Shown: one piece after another, positions 46,640 to 58,560 of the stretch
Layout of the letters: each line of letters begins with the position of its first letter
Position numbering within the stretch: position 1 is the first letter of the stretch
Origin: Mesodorylaimus sp. YZB2_4
Lineage: Eukaryota; Nematoda; Enoplea; Dorylaimida; Dorylaimidae
Assembly (NCBI GenBank): GCA_030248295.1
Contig: JASANH010000999.1
Span: forward strand, 186,001-250,000
DNA length: 64,000 nucleotides
Reading direction: 5' to 3'
Translations under genes and position numbers: made by a program
The notes under the pieces: generated by a model
Seen by the model: only the letters and a program-made list of their open reading frames with translations
Databases searched by the model: none
What the model was told of the DNA's origin: nothing

Positions 46640-48885
46640 TTTAGTTTTTCGAAGCTGCTCGTCTGCCATTCACTTGATTCCGTAGATACATGTAAAAAGG
46701 GTGCCCAACAACGATTAGCCTGGAGCAAATAAAATTTCTTCACGCTAGACTGCCGTCAAAACACATCCTTGCTCTACCGCAAATCGCGTTCAGCATCTGA
46801 TAGAAAAGGGCGACAAACCTTTTATGCTGATGCATATCGATACAGTCATTCTCCACCTTCAATTGCATTATTCATGTATATTATTAAAATATATTATAGG
46901 ATTGTAAGTACACATGCAGAATGTAGTACACACCTTCATCACCATACCGCGCATCAGTCGACCTCATGTCCGCTTAACATTCGAAATTTGCAGGACTTTA
47001 GGCCATCGCTGATCAGTTGGTCAGACGCCTTTAATATTTTGCAGAAAGAATTCTTTTGCACTTGGAAACAATCAACAAATTACAATTTTCTGTTTCGTAA
47101 AGTTTGACTTTACGGTTGGCGATGCTCCCTTGTGTGTGAATCATCCAATCTTTCTCTGGTCCAAATAATAATAATGAGAAGATGACGTGTTACTCTAATT
47201 ATGAGCAAAAAAGGAAGCACCAATGGAAAATATTGATCTTATCTCATTAATTACACTATAGAGTGGTGTGCTAGGATGTGGTGTGCTAGGTGTGCTACCC
47301 ACCATTGGATTCAGCCGTGATGTGCTAGGTAGATGAGAATCGATTTTATTCATTTTATTATTTGGTTCATGCCGAAGTTGATTCGATTTGATGAGGGTGC
47401 GCTCGATCATGTGGCAATTTTCTTTCATTATTACAAGCTTTCTTCGCGAAATAAAATTTTTTCCACATATACAGTAGTGCTTGCGAAAAATGGGTATATT
47501 CTGAATTGTTACATTCTAAAGCTGCTTTTGCTTTTCCCCAAATATCTACTTGCTTTTCCAAACTTTCGAGACATTAGTTTGGAGGTGGCGGTTAGTGCGC
47601 ACGACTCATCAGCTTCTCAACTCACGGAGAAGAAAAAATCAGATGGCTGGGGCTCGGACGCAGGTCCGTCGATTGGCAGGCTGACGAGCGTACAACCGAT
47701 CCGCTTTTTAGCGCCGCCGTCTGCTTTGCTGGCCAGAGTCAGATTGTCACATCTTTATTCCTGTTTTCGTAATTTCTACAGTAAAACCACCCTCAGGTTA
47801 CAGGTTTGCGTGCCGCTGAACTCTGGGCCCTGAGCTGTCGCGAGATGTAGATATGGAGAGAGGCGACAATGCTTCGAGTTTGGTGCTTTACAGTAATCAA
47901 GAGAAGCGAGATAAACAGACCGTTCAAGTCAACAGAAAAAACCCACACCTGGCATAAACGATACCAAATCACATATCACCTAGAAGTGTAAAGTGCTTCA
48001 TTTTCGGGCATTGTGCAATAGGCGAGCCGCCGCTTCCTCGTATCAATCGCGCACTTCGCGACATGAGCCTTCCAGACATTGACAGCACCATCAACTCCTA
48101 GCGTGCTACTGAACTGTCAAAACGCAGCCTCTTCACCTTGGAGACAGCCAAAAATGTGTCATTATCGACATCGAAAATAATGCCTAGGTATGACCAGGGC
48201 GCTCCTTCATGGGCCTGATAGCGAGAAGATTCAAAACTGCTTGCACCTGATCACGCAAAACCTGTGACATAGACCGAATGAGGGCTAATCATTGATAAGG
48301 TGTCTCTTATTTTTTGGCCACAGCTCCTAAATTTAATAGCCTGCTTTAATTTTGAGTCTTTTCGAGAAACTGCTGTGCGCGCGCTCGACTTTCGATTGAT
48401 CGATTGTCCATTGCACATGTTTTGGTTTCGTCCAGACTCACCACACCAGGGGCATTTTGTGTGGGCACCTGTTTTTCCTTAGTCAGGATTAGTTTTTATG
48501 CTTTCATTCATGCCTCCATCGCCGAAATCCTAGGCTCTTCAGTCATAGCCTGCTCATAATAGCATAATAGTTTCCTAGCAGCTAATGACCATTTAGCCAC
48601 GCCTATGATCTCATGTCTGTTCATGTATGCATGGTGCAATTTCATGTTGGAAGTGGATTAGCCTCGCCTTTACTTAACTTCTGGATATACGGGTTTGCAC
48701 TTGTGCGATGTGGGTTCTTTTTGGCTAGCTTAACTCCAAACTAGGGGCTCAATTAGTTGCACACGTCAGGCCACGATACAGCAGAAACAAGTCGCAAAAT
48801 TGATTTAAGATTACCTAAAAATATGTAGATCCGAACCTAAAGAGAAGCGCTCTTGAGAAACCAGGTCCTGACGCATTCCAGCAAG
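46640..48885. other. 2.2-kb unique stretch without a recognisable gene
   Basis: AT-rich sequence between blocks B and C. A GTGGTGTGCTAGG-type short tandem repeat lies near 47,262-47,330. ORFs at 46,769-47,107 and 47,333-47,833 show no motif or splice chain. Confidence 0.4.
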
Positions 48886-50946
48886 ATACAAGTATCATGT
48901 TCGTGTCTTATCGCGTCACCAAACGCGTACGCGTACTCGAAGGTGAAAAATGATTCCATAATGTTACAGAATTTGTATCCTAAAAATCCATATTCAGTCC
49001 ACTCTATTAATGTATATGATGCACCAGATCGCATCTGCGATGAGAAATATGCAGGTGCCTTGTATTCTTTCAAGTTATGTAGCACATAGTACTGAAGCAC
49101 ATGTGCGACCCAATCATAAATGTCACCTCAGCCTATACGAGCGCATCGTGCCACACTAATGTAGCAATTAATGATGCCAAGTTTACCACTGACATGCAAT
49201 TTGATTCCATCGATTGGCTTCTGGGTGTTTTGGCCCGGCTTAACGGTCTTGTTCAATTCGACGACCAGCTGTTTTGGATCGATCCTGTTCGAGATATCAG
49301 AAATACAGTAATTCTGTGTTATGCAACTAAATTATGTTACCAAGAAAACTTACTCGCTCTCTTTCTTTTCAAATTTTCCCGCCATTTTGTTGGCAAATGA
49401 GCTCAAAATCAAGCAGAAAATCAGCACGGTGATCAAAGCCATCGCTCTCTCATAATGAAATACACTCAAATAGCTTTCTCGACGCTGTCCCTCTCTTATA
49501 TGCTCTCGGCGATTCTTTGCCTTTGAAAGCTCTTCGTAATTATTGCAATAACAAGAATGTTTAAAATTTTTGTTCTGGCATTTCCTGCATTCGAGAAAAA
49601 CTAGCTCTTGTGAAAATTTAAAAGAGTCTGGTGCCTTTTGATCAGCTCCGCACAATAAAGCCTATTAAATATGCTATGATTACGAGCTTCGTACGACTAC
49701 GCAATTATTTGCGGCAGGGCTTATCTAGTTGAACAAATCGACTTTTATCACATACCCAGAAGAATCTTAGCCGCTCGATGCTGCGCTATACTGTGCAAGT
49801 GCGAGAGCGCTCGCTGCAACACTCGCACCGTCGATAGTGTCAAACTGCATCATTTACTTTGCTGATCAAGAGAGAGGGGACACACCTTTACCTACAGACC
49901 ACCCCAGCCAGATCATCCAGCGTGTCGCAAGAATATCACCTTGATGGAGAGTGGCCGGAATCATATCGCCTGCCTGGATGATTTTGTCGTCTTCGAACCT
50001 CGATGACCAGTGGCTGAGTTGGCACAGGCTGCAACGCTACACGCCTTACAAAAATGCTAGTCTGCCACTGGTGCACGATTTTACTCTAAAAATCCTTGTT
50101 TAGGTAAGAACCTTGTGCCAGCGAGAGGTCAAGTGATTTCGAAGAAATTAAAACCAATAAGATGTTGACGGGGCTTTAAAATTTAAAAAACCTAGGAGTG
50201 TGATGCCGCGTTGTGGCGTCCACGCTCTGTGGCTTGAATATACCTGCGTAGGAGATCAATAGATCCTCGATAATTCGATCTAAAAAACTAATTTTTTTAA
50301 CATTTGCATACATATAATTCACAGCAGCAGACGGTTGAACTTGAGCGCAGGTGCCCACAGATTCTGTTATACTGCAGTAAAAATCTTCTGACGGCGCTTG
50401 AAAAACTAAAGAATAAATTACCTTCGGTCACTGATCATACTGTAGGCTCTTCCCGCCACTGATTGTGACGGCAGGGAGGTGCGCACACTGTCTCAGCCTG
50501 TTCGAACAAGCCTTGCCGTGCATTCCATATGCTGCCTGTATGCCATGTGCGTAAGGGATGAGCTGTAAGCTCAGTACAATTGGGATAATCAGTTCGCACA
50601 GTAAAATTCAGCAGCCGTGGTGGTGAAAAGGTCCAACTTTTTTCCGCCCTTATTGCTAGCTAATGAGGCTAGAGTTAAGTTTTTTTTTGGCTCAGAGTTG
50701 GTAAAAAGGTAGCTCCAGGCTCACCGACAAGCTGGCACGCTGTCAGATTGGCATGAGCAAATCGAAAATTACTAGAAAAATGCTTGGGCGTTCTTCTCCC
50801 CCCAAAGACGGGCACTGCCTCGTCTGATTAGTGTGAGACATGGGCAAAGGCTACCTATTCAAGGAGGGGTATGCTAGAGGAGCTGGTCCGACACATTTGA
50901 TTAGCTACTATCAATATTGGGACGATGACTGGCGCAGTCGGGAACT

Positions 50947-51065
50947 GCATAGTTACAGGCGAGTACGGGACTCGCGGGCCTGTAAATCATTTCAAATAAA
51001 ATGTGTCCCTTCACCCTCGAGTGCGCATAAGCTTTTGGTGATCTGGTTGAACAAAACATGAACAT
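50947..51065 (+). mobile_element. Truncated copy of the tRNA-derived SINE
   Basis: Shares GTTACAGGCGAGTACGGGAC, GACTCGCGGGCCTGTAAATC and AAATGTGTCCCTTCACCCTC with the SINE at 31,881-31,994, in opposite orientation. It interrupts the RTE-like sequence that is continuous in copy A at 35,145. The tRNA-like 5' half is missing. Confidence 0.6.
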
Positions 51066-54000
51066 GCATATTGAACTGCGCAAAAAGGCGTATCGATATC
51101 GCCCACATTTCAGAAACCAAATAGAATGAATCGAAGGCCAACTAAATCGGAGGTTGATGTACTTCCGATGATAATGTTGGCTTATCTGACACGCGACAAC
51201 TAAAAATTCCACAGCGGTGGCCATCCAGGCGGGGAACAAGACCCTTCACAATATCATGCCACTCACGGTAGGCGGCCTCCACTTGCCAAGAGAAGGATAA
51301 CTTCTGGGAAACATTCAAAGCATTCTGGGAATCAGGATGATCAAAGCCGTGCTAGGAATTGTTCAGAGGCCACGTTGCTGACAGGAGACATGGTTTCGAA
51401 CCTTTCCTTGGTAGGTATGCGCAAGGCGCTCGATCCTCACGAAGCGCCGTACTCCTGTCCTGGCTGGGGATGGTATCGACAGCACGCAGTAGTCCAGATT
51501 TCAGTCTCACAGTCAGGAGTCTGGACTTTACTGCATTTAGGAGTTCCGGGCTGGCTTTTCATCCCGCGCTCCTTTCTCGACGCTTTAGTCAGGGTGTCTC
51601 CCTTCTTTGCTCGCTCTAGTCCCTGGGATGCTAGTGGTGACTTAGGGGGCTAATACTAGTACAAAGAAGCCTGATAGTACAGTATGTAGCTGGTGCCTCA
51701 CGCCCGTGCTGCTGTAAGCTAGCATGTCGAAAAAAAAGGTCAGCTTCATGGTACACAGCTTGGAAATCTTGGGGGGGGGTCTACTAAAATTATTATACAG
51801 TGTTATCGCGGCGATAGAACCAGGTTTCATGAAGCCTAAAGTATAGGTCGATGCGATGAGTCGAATAAGCGTGCGATACGAAACGTTTGGGTGAACTGAT
51901 GTAACGTTAAAAAGGTGCCCGAAACGTCGCATAACATCGAACTACACTTCCAGCTAGGAAACTCGCAAGAACACTCATTATACAGCGGAGGGACGATAGG
52001 CCTTGTCGCTGTTAAGCTTATACAGCAGGTAAATAAACATGCTTTAAAGGATTTGTGTCCCTTACAAATTAAGCAAATTCTGGTGAATTTCAATGCAGTA
52101 TCGCCTCTCGCACAAAAATTTTTACATGCTTAATATAGTTGCGCATACTGTATATAGGATAGAGCACAGGGCGTGCTGTATTACTGTATTCGGGGTACTG
52201 TGGGGAAAATAACAAGGGTTTGGTGCAGTATTGTCTCTTTAATTGCTCCTTCAGAGAGAAAAAAAGATTGGCTTCGAAAGGAAGCTTCGGAATAAATCAA
52301 TCGCGCGCTATTATGAAGCTGTTAGGCGACAGATTTGTCATTTTGCGCACGTCTCACATAAGCTTGTTTGGTCTTTGAAAAAAAGGGACGCTTGCTCAAC
52401 ATTTTATATCGATTTTTGAGTTTAGACCAATAGACCTTCGAACAATGGCAGCTGGCCTTTTAGCTGACCTGGCCGGTCCGCGGGCTTCAGGCGTTAATAG
52501 GTTTTGATTAGTTTTTCACGAAGTTCGTTCCCCCTAACAAATGTCGCTCGTCTAGCTTTAAATCAACAAGGCCTAAGCCACGGCCAATGGAACCACTTGC
52601 GGGGCGACACTGGAGCCATTTATTCACCCTTGCCCGCATCAATGAGGCGTCCGCGTAATACATCCGCCTGAACTCAGGCATTCCGCGTAATGCTTGACGG
52701 TTCCTTCTCCTATACAAAACGACTTCGAAATCTGCAAAGAGAACCTTTTTGTAGCCAGAGACGTTTCCAGCTAGGAAATACCGGAGTCTCCGCCGGAACT
52801 GTTCCACTGCATCGATCACTTGGAGACCGCAAGGAGTTTTTGAAAAATGAGTGTGCAAGGGAGGTTGCAAAAGCAGATGTAAATGCGAATCGACTAATTT
52901 ACTGTGTGTTGTGTTCTCATTCATCCTGAGCATGCTTTACAAATACCGTGCGGTATATGCTTACGAATCGAGAATTCACAAAGACAGAACAGAAGTACCT
53001 ACAGTACCTACAGTACCTACAGCATTTCTAAAACGAGTAATATTAGAATGCCTAACTTCGGAATTTCTGCATTCCGCATATTGCTTGGTCACTCAGGCAA
53101 CTCCCGTAACCACCAGCCTCCGTGTAGCGAGAGAAGCGTTGTGGAAGCGTTGAGTTGCAGAGAGAATGAGCGAACCAACCGCTCAGGTCGGCTGACGATG
53201 AGAGGCTGATCGTGAGTAAAAAGAAACTTCTTTCACTGTCTTTTACGGACAAAGGTAAGCAAGCGACCACTCAGGTCAGAGACAGAAGCGAAGAATGAGC
53301 CACATGGAAGCGAACTAGGCATAGAAGAGGATCAGAATCACATCGTAAAGTCACTGATCGACGATGCTTTTCCTGTGCTGTAATGTGAGCATTGAATCCA
53401 TCTCGCTCCGTCGCGACACTCCGCGAGGTCATTTGGCACAATGCCCGGCTGCGCCGTCGTCATGACTTAATGCGTCCAGCCCGACTCATGATGACGTCAT
53501 AATGAGTACGAGGGTATCATAATGCGTCCGGGTGGCTCAAAAGCAACTGATTGTCAGTCGATCCAAATATAGAATGCACTGTCGTAACATTATACGGAGA
53601 GAGTCACTCAGGGACAACACAAATATGGCAGCGTGGTCTGGGGCTTGTACTCGCTTTGAAAGGGATACTGGAGTGGCAGCGACGGAGTCACCTGTCATCG
53701 AACACGGCGTTGTGTGGAAAAATGTGACGACTGCTGAATACAAAGTCAACGCAGTCTTGGATACCGTATGCCAGAATTTCTTTTCACATTCAACGAGGCA
53801 TCGGAATTATCGGCATGCGCTAATTCTTCATCAGAGATTTTCTGAGGATGGGCCGCATGTCAAAGACTGATAAAAGAAATTTCATACTGCAATTGCAAAA
53901 GCAAATATATCTTCAAGAGTGTTCCGAGGTTGAAAAAGGCTCGACAAAGGTTCTGGTCTCGGCGTTTTTTAACGTCTATCCGCGTTTTGTGATAAATACT

Positions 54001-54289
54001 GCCTAGGTTCCGACGACCTGACGATGAGAAGGCCTACTGCGGACCCATGTTGATGCCTCACGCTCCAGACTAATTTTTAAATTGGAAAGACATTTGGTCA
54101 CAGGACGTGGAAACCGAGCATATGATGTACAATCTGAACTATTAAATATGGGTGAAATCAGACTCGACTGCGAAAGAAATCAGCTCCAAGGAGGGGTTTA
54201 TTTAAAAGGCGGATCCGCGGGAAGACGATTTTCACGATAGCGTTGGGGTGAAAATATTTTGGCGCATATACGGCGTAAAACCGCCTGCA

Positions 54290-54620
54290 CGAGACTGCGC
54301 GGAGACACCACACACGCGTCTCCACCAGAAGCATCTCAAAACGAGGACATCCTACAAACACCCACTTCCTAGGGCCATGTCGGCTTTACAGCAGAGACCT
54401 TGGTCCCTCAGTTTGGCTTCCGTCCCTTTACTCGGAACATCTTGACGGTACTGGGTGAGTCACCCACCGCCTGGCGTGCAAGGTTAGCGAGGGCTTATGG
54501 CTCGCAAAACAGCCTCCTTCACAGGATTGAATCCGCTACGAGCCCAACCACTTGCTACCAAGAAACACGGTTAGGCACACAGGAACCACTGCGCCACCAT
54601 GGCCGCACGCCAATCATAAC
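54290..54620 (-). mobile_element. SINE-like repeat in block C (best A/B boxes)
   Basis: Read on the minus strand from 54,615 it shows TGGCGCAGTGG, a perfect A box, and about 50 bp later GGATTCAATCC, a near-consensus B box. These are followed by the family's GCGAGCCATAAGCCCTCGC and CTGGCG/GGTGGGTGACTCACCC blocks. This copy best supports a tRNA origin for the family found also in the METTL13 and receptor introns. Confidence 0.6.
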
Positions 54621-55454
54621 TACATCGTGTGCAATTGTCACAGGTTACAAGTACGTACTCTTGTCACTTATGACAACACAAGGTTTGCGCTGGTACTATG
54701 ACGATAGAAAAATTACAGAAAGACAAATTACAGGAAGTAGATGACTCTTCGCATTTATCTCCAAGTCTCCTGCAAACTTATTTCCAGCTAGTAAAGAAAT
54801 TAGCTACCGCCAAGTTGCGCGCTGCAGAAATACGAAGAGAAGTTTCTCTGAAATTCTTCGCGTTTCATGCAATATGTTTCTCAACTTGCGTGGCGAAAAT
54901 GATTCTCTCGAGTCGGGCTCAAGGCGAGGTCTTATACTAGTGAAATAAGTGACTAGGTCTGCGGCCAAGGAGATTCTGCAATCGATGTGTATGCGTCTGC
55001 CGCAATCATTGAAAGAGAGGCGTTCGGGAAAGGTGAGCGATATTCTGGTCCATTGCGCTTTTTTAATGTGCCGGAGCGAAGGCCCTTTAAAAAGGTTCCT
55101 TGCATTTAGGCTAAGCTATATGTTTGTCCTTTGCACGGGGTCGACCTTTTGAGGGCTGTGCGGCCGTGCGCACTAATTAAAAAGTTTTCAAATTTTCAGA
55201 GACCCGAAAAGGTCAACTAATAACCTTTTTGTTTAGACCCTAGCGTTCAGCTCCTTTTTAATGAGGCTGAAGTTCATGAGAAAATTTTTCACAAAATCTA
55301 AAGCTTGAGATGGAGTGAAATCCGTTCAGTTTATTTTTGTCGGGGAAGGTTTTTTCTTTCCAGTTGGCACATATGAGACATGTTTTCCTTTGCTAAGATA
55401 GACTGGGATAAGATGTACTTGTTTCAGACTGCCAAGAATGTAAATGTGACGCTC

Positions 55455-55640
55455 TTTTAATACTCATCCCGCCTGGCAAAGAAATTTATGTGACAATAAG
55501 CGCTGGGCCAAATTCAGCGTGATAATAAGCGAACTCAAAATACACACAAAGTATAGGGGAAAAATTTGGGACTTTGACAACCTGTGATAATAACCGGACT
55601 GTGACATATCCGGTGTGACTAAACGTGGACTCGACTGTAT
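55455..55640. repeat. Transposon-end-like sequence
   Basis: GTGATAATAAGCG, GTGATAATAACCGGACTG and GTGACTAAACGTGGACTCGA form a series ending in TACAGTCGAGTCC read backwards. This resembles the long ends of pogo/Tigger-type elements. A matching opposite end was not found, so this is probably a solo end. Confidence 0.3.
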
Positions 55641-56131
55641 ATATATACAGCCTCCGCTCTGGCGATGCAGAAATGAAAAACTAGGCACAGGGTTGATTCT
55701 TCTGTTCAATTAGTTTAGTTATTTTGTAGTTTTTTAAAAATAAATAGCCCGTTCCCAAAAATTTTGGTGATGAGAGGAGGAACGGACATAGATTGTGTGC
55801 GCGGATGTAAAAGGTTGATGAACCTGAGAAGGACAGTAAAGCCGCCAAATTCAAATTTTTTTGATGAAAAAATTTTGAAAAAAAGTAGTTCGCTAGAGGT
55901 TCAAGTCTGATTGGAGGAATTCAATGAAACTATTATTTCTGCGATAGCATCAAAATTCCAAAGTTGAACCCCACTGTTCCATGCACGCGAGCCTATGGGC
56001 CAGTTCTTTTCCGTGTTGGAGAACTGGTTTTAGCGTGGTTCGTCAGAGAGCCTGAGAATTCCTTAAGTATAGCCATGGTGCGCATGTAACGCACACATGA
56101 TCGAAGCCAACAGAGATTTCTTCCTTCGTTA

Positions 56132-57505
56132 GGGCCATCCATAAAGGTCGACCGCAGCCTAGGGAAGGGGGAGGGGTAGGCGGTTGGTGATCGACTGCAG
56201 AAAGTTTCTAAATTTCTGATGGCAAAAAAATTGCTGGAGCCAGCAGTCCTGACGGGGAGGCCGCAGTTCTGTTCCTGCTTGGATGGCAGTTTGGTAAGTC
56301 CATTCTCACAAGAGAGAGAAGCAAGCCTTCGAAGGCGATTTGGTAGGTCTGTCGCTGGGCTTGAAAACTTGGCTCTGGGCAATGATGCTGCGAAGTGGTG
56401 AATGCCAAACGAATGGAGAATCGGGCACCTGGTTCTCAAACACTAGTCAGGAAGGTCCCTCCCTTCTCACCCAGTATCATCCTGGGACTCTGGTGCTGGC
56501 ACAGGATGACCTTGGTGGAGGTGCTCCTAGTCAAGACGAACAGAGGGAAGATGCCGTGAGAGCTAGTTACCTCGTGTCTAGTGCTTCTTTCTCGTTCGTT
56601 TAGATAGGGATCGGAACTTGCTCAATCCCAACCAGGATCAGGACTCTTGAAGGGTGCTTTTTATTAGCTGTAGATGAGTTTCGAAATGGTTCTATCTGCA
56701 TATCTTGGCAACCGGCCACTGTTATGCAAAATCGTTTTGTAGGATCATAGATTGATAGGTAGGGCATGCTAGTACCAACAATTATCAAATTCTATCGTGC
56801 GGTTCTCAAATGGCGGCCCAAAAACCCCCAAAAAATGCACAAAAACAACAATAACTTCATTTGAAACATGAATCCTATTAGGGGAAGAACTATCTTCTAG
56901 CACAGGCATCTTACTGTTGCAACTTGATGCTGCAAACAGTTGGGCCAACTAGGGGACTTGAAAAAAAATGTGTCCGGTATAAAAAAAGTAGAAAGTGAAA
57001 TCCTAGAACACCAAGCGGGATGCTTTTCTTTTTAACTTGGAATCTTGAAAAATTTTTCAAATTTTAAATCTGAAAATTCGAAAAATTTTTTAACTTTTTA
57101 TCTTGAAATCTTGAAAAGAAAAGAATCACGGAGAGGATGGAGAACAAACATGCCCTCAAAAGGTCTTTATAAATATCAGCAACGCGGTTATAGCAGACAT
57201 GGTATCGAGAACGCAATATACTTGTGAACAGTACTGGCAGCTGCCCGTTTCGAAGCCAGTACGGGCTAGTGCCAGTACTGGCTCAATGAGTTGCCAGTAG
57301 ACGCGGGGCGGGTAGCCAGTCAGTTCGGAGCAGTCTCCGTGCACGTGCCAGGAGAGCTGCCCGTACGTTCATCTACCCGTACGGGCAGCCACCGAACACA
57401 AGTATATTCCCTCCTTAAGGTATTATATTCCACAGAACTGCGCTATCAAGAGGTGGGGCGTTAAGAAATCGAGATTTTTAGCGGTCGACCTTTATGGATG
57501 GCCCC
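56132..57505. mobile_element. Non-autonomous TIR transposon, copy 2
   Basis: Ends GGGCCATCCATAAAGGTCGA / GACCTTTATGGATGGCCCC, flanked by TTA (56,129-56,131 and 57,506-57,508). Internal homology to 8,890-9,180 is clear. Its right part holds an inverted-repeat-rich island of CCAGTAC/GTACGGGC words (57,230-57,400) that copy 1 lacks. No transposase is present. Confidence 0.75.
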
Positions 57506-57509
57506 TTAG

Positions 57510-58170
57510 ATGTTTTGCGGATCATAAGGCAGAGAAATGTACTGCCACGCCAAAATGCTTGTGGAGACGCTGTGCTTCAATGCTTCAAGAGACTGCGTAT
57601 ACGCATACGCACACGAATTCAGATCAAGTATTTTTACCAACTGTACAGTACTTGACTCTAAGATTGAGAATTCTTGGAGGGATTATCTCATAACAGAATT
57701 AGTGTTCGTTTTGTTTCATTTAGAAGAATCATTTCCTCTCGGTTTCTGTTTCTGCTCTCTCTGCTCGGGAATTTATTTGCTTTTCTTTCCAAGATGGCGA
57801 ATGTTGACACTTGACTTGAAATGCCAGAGCAGCCTGTTCCAGATTTACATAGTGTTCCCATCCCAGCATACGGCAAATACGTGTGTAAGAAGTATGTTGC
57901 CAGATGGCAGGTACCGGATGCGAGTATGAAACCAGGTTCTTGCAACGAATTTTCAGAGGGTCGTGTGGCGCAGCTGTTCGATGCAACAACTCGCCAAACT
58001 GTCCACCAAGGGTTCAAATTCACTAGCGGCTGGAATTTTTCTCTTTCAAAACAGACTGAGCTATATTTTCTTTTCCAAACCGGTCACTTGCCTACATCTA
58101 CAGTACTGACGCGGGGCGCTCGGCGCAGACGCGCAGATGAATGAACTCTTCAAGTCTCTCATGGGGGTAC
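57510..58170. other. Stretch without a recognisable gene
   Basis: Overlapping ORFs on both strands (57,537-57,929 and 57,688-58,023) are mutual shadows with no motif. Confidence 0.35.
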
Positions 58171-58179
58171 CGCTGTTAC

Positions 58180-58345
58180 TTTTGCCTACCTCGCGTTTCT
58201 TTGTGGTCGACGTACATTGCAGATGGGCCCGTTGCGCCCAGTTTGCACGGTCGTATACCAATGGCCACAAGTCATTGCATGTTAGTTAGCAATCATATTT
58301 TCGCACGAGTCGTTTGATTGGGGTGGATTGATGCCCAAAGCGATG
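58180..58345 (-). pseudogene. Diverged partial copy of the TSP1-like exon at 61.1-61.25 kb
   Basis: 58,240-58,345 aligns with 61,148-61,250 (shared words: CCAATGGCCACAA/CCATGGCCACAA, TTTTCGC, GGTGGATT, ATGCCCAAA, CGATG). On the minus strand both start I-x-L-G-I-N-P-P and contain a W-P-[LW]-V core, but this copy has lost several cysteines. Probably a duplicated and decayed exon. Confidence 0.4.
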
Positions 58346-58560
58346 TAGTCACCGACATCCACAGTAATGATTGGAGCGTAGAAACCCTTTCTCGCACTAG
58401 GCGCAAGCGGCGTCCGAGTAGAAGCAGTCCTCTAGGAAGGCGGGAAGGCGCACAGTTGTTTCGCCAGTTCGGTCATACCGCAATTGCGCATACCTTTCCC
58501 CGTAGTTTGTGAGGCCCCTCTGGTCCTTGCAGGAGATGTTTTGGGTATTGCCGATTGCTT

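Larger units (their letters stand above)
41440..46640 (+). repeat. Large repeat block, copy B
   Basis: Matches the right part of copy A (34,900-39,040) and copy C (50,590-55,330), lacking their left part. It contains the RTE endonuclease remnant (41,660-42,010), the hAT-like insertion at 42,629-43,699, and the SINE-like region (44,880-45,235). Identity with copy A is uneven: nearly perfect at 44,680-45,060 and 46,310-46,640, clearly lower elsewhere. Confidence 0.85.
48890..55330 (+). repeat. Large repeat block, copy C
   Basis: Full-length match to copy A without the mariner and without the SINE at 31.9 kb. It contains the RTE endonuclease remnant at 50,900-51,420, itself interrupted by a SINE-like insertion (50,947-51,065). 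It is the most diverged of the three copies. A TACAGTACC short tandem lies at 52,999-53,022, and a SINE-like region at 54,290-54,620. Homology to copy A fades after about 55,330. Confidence 0.8.
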
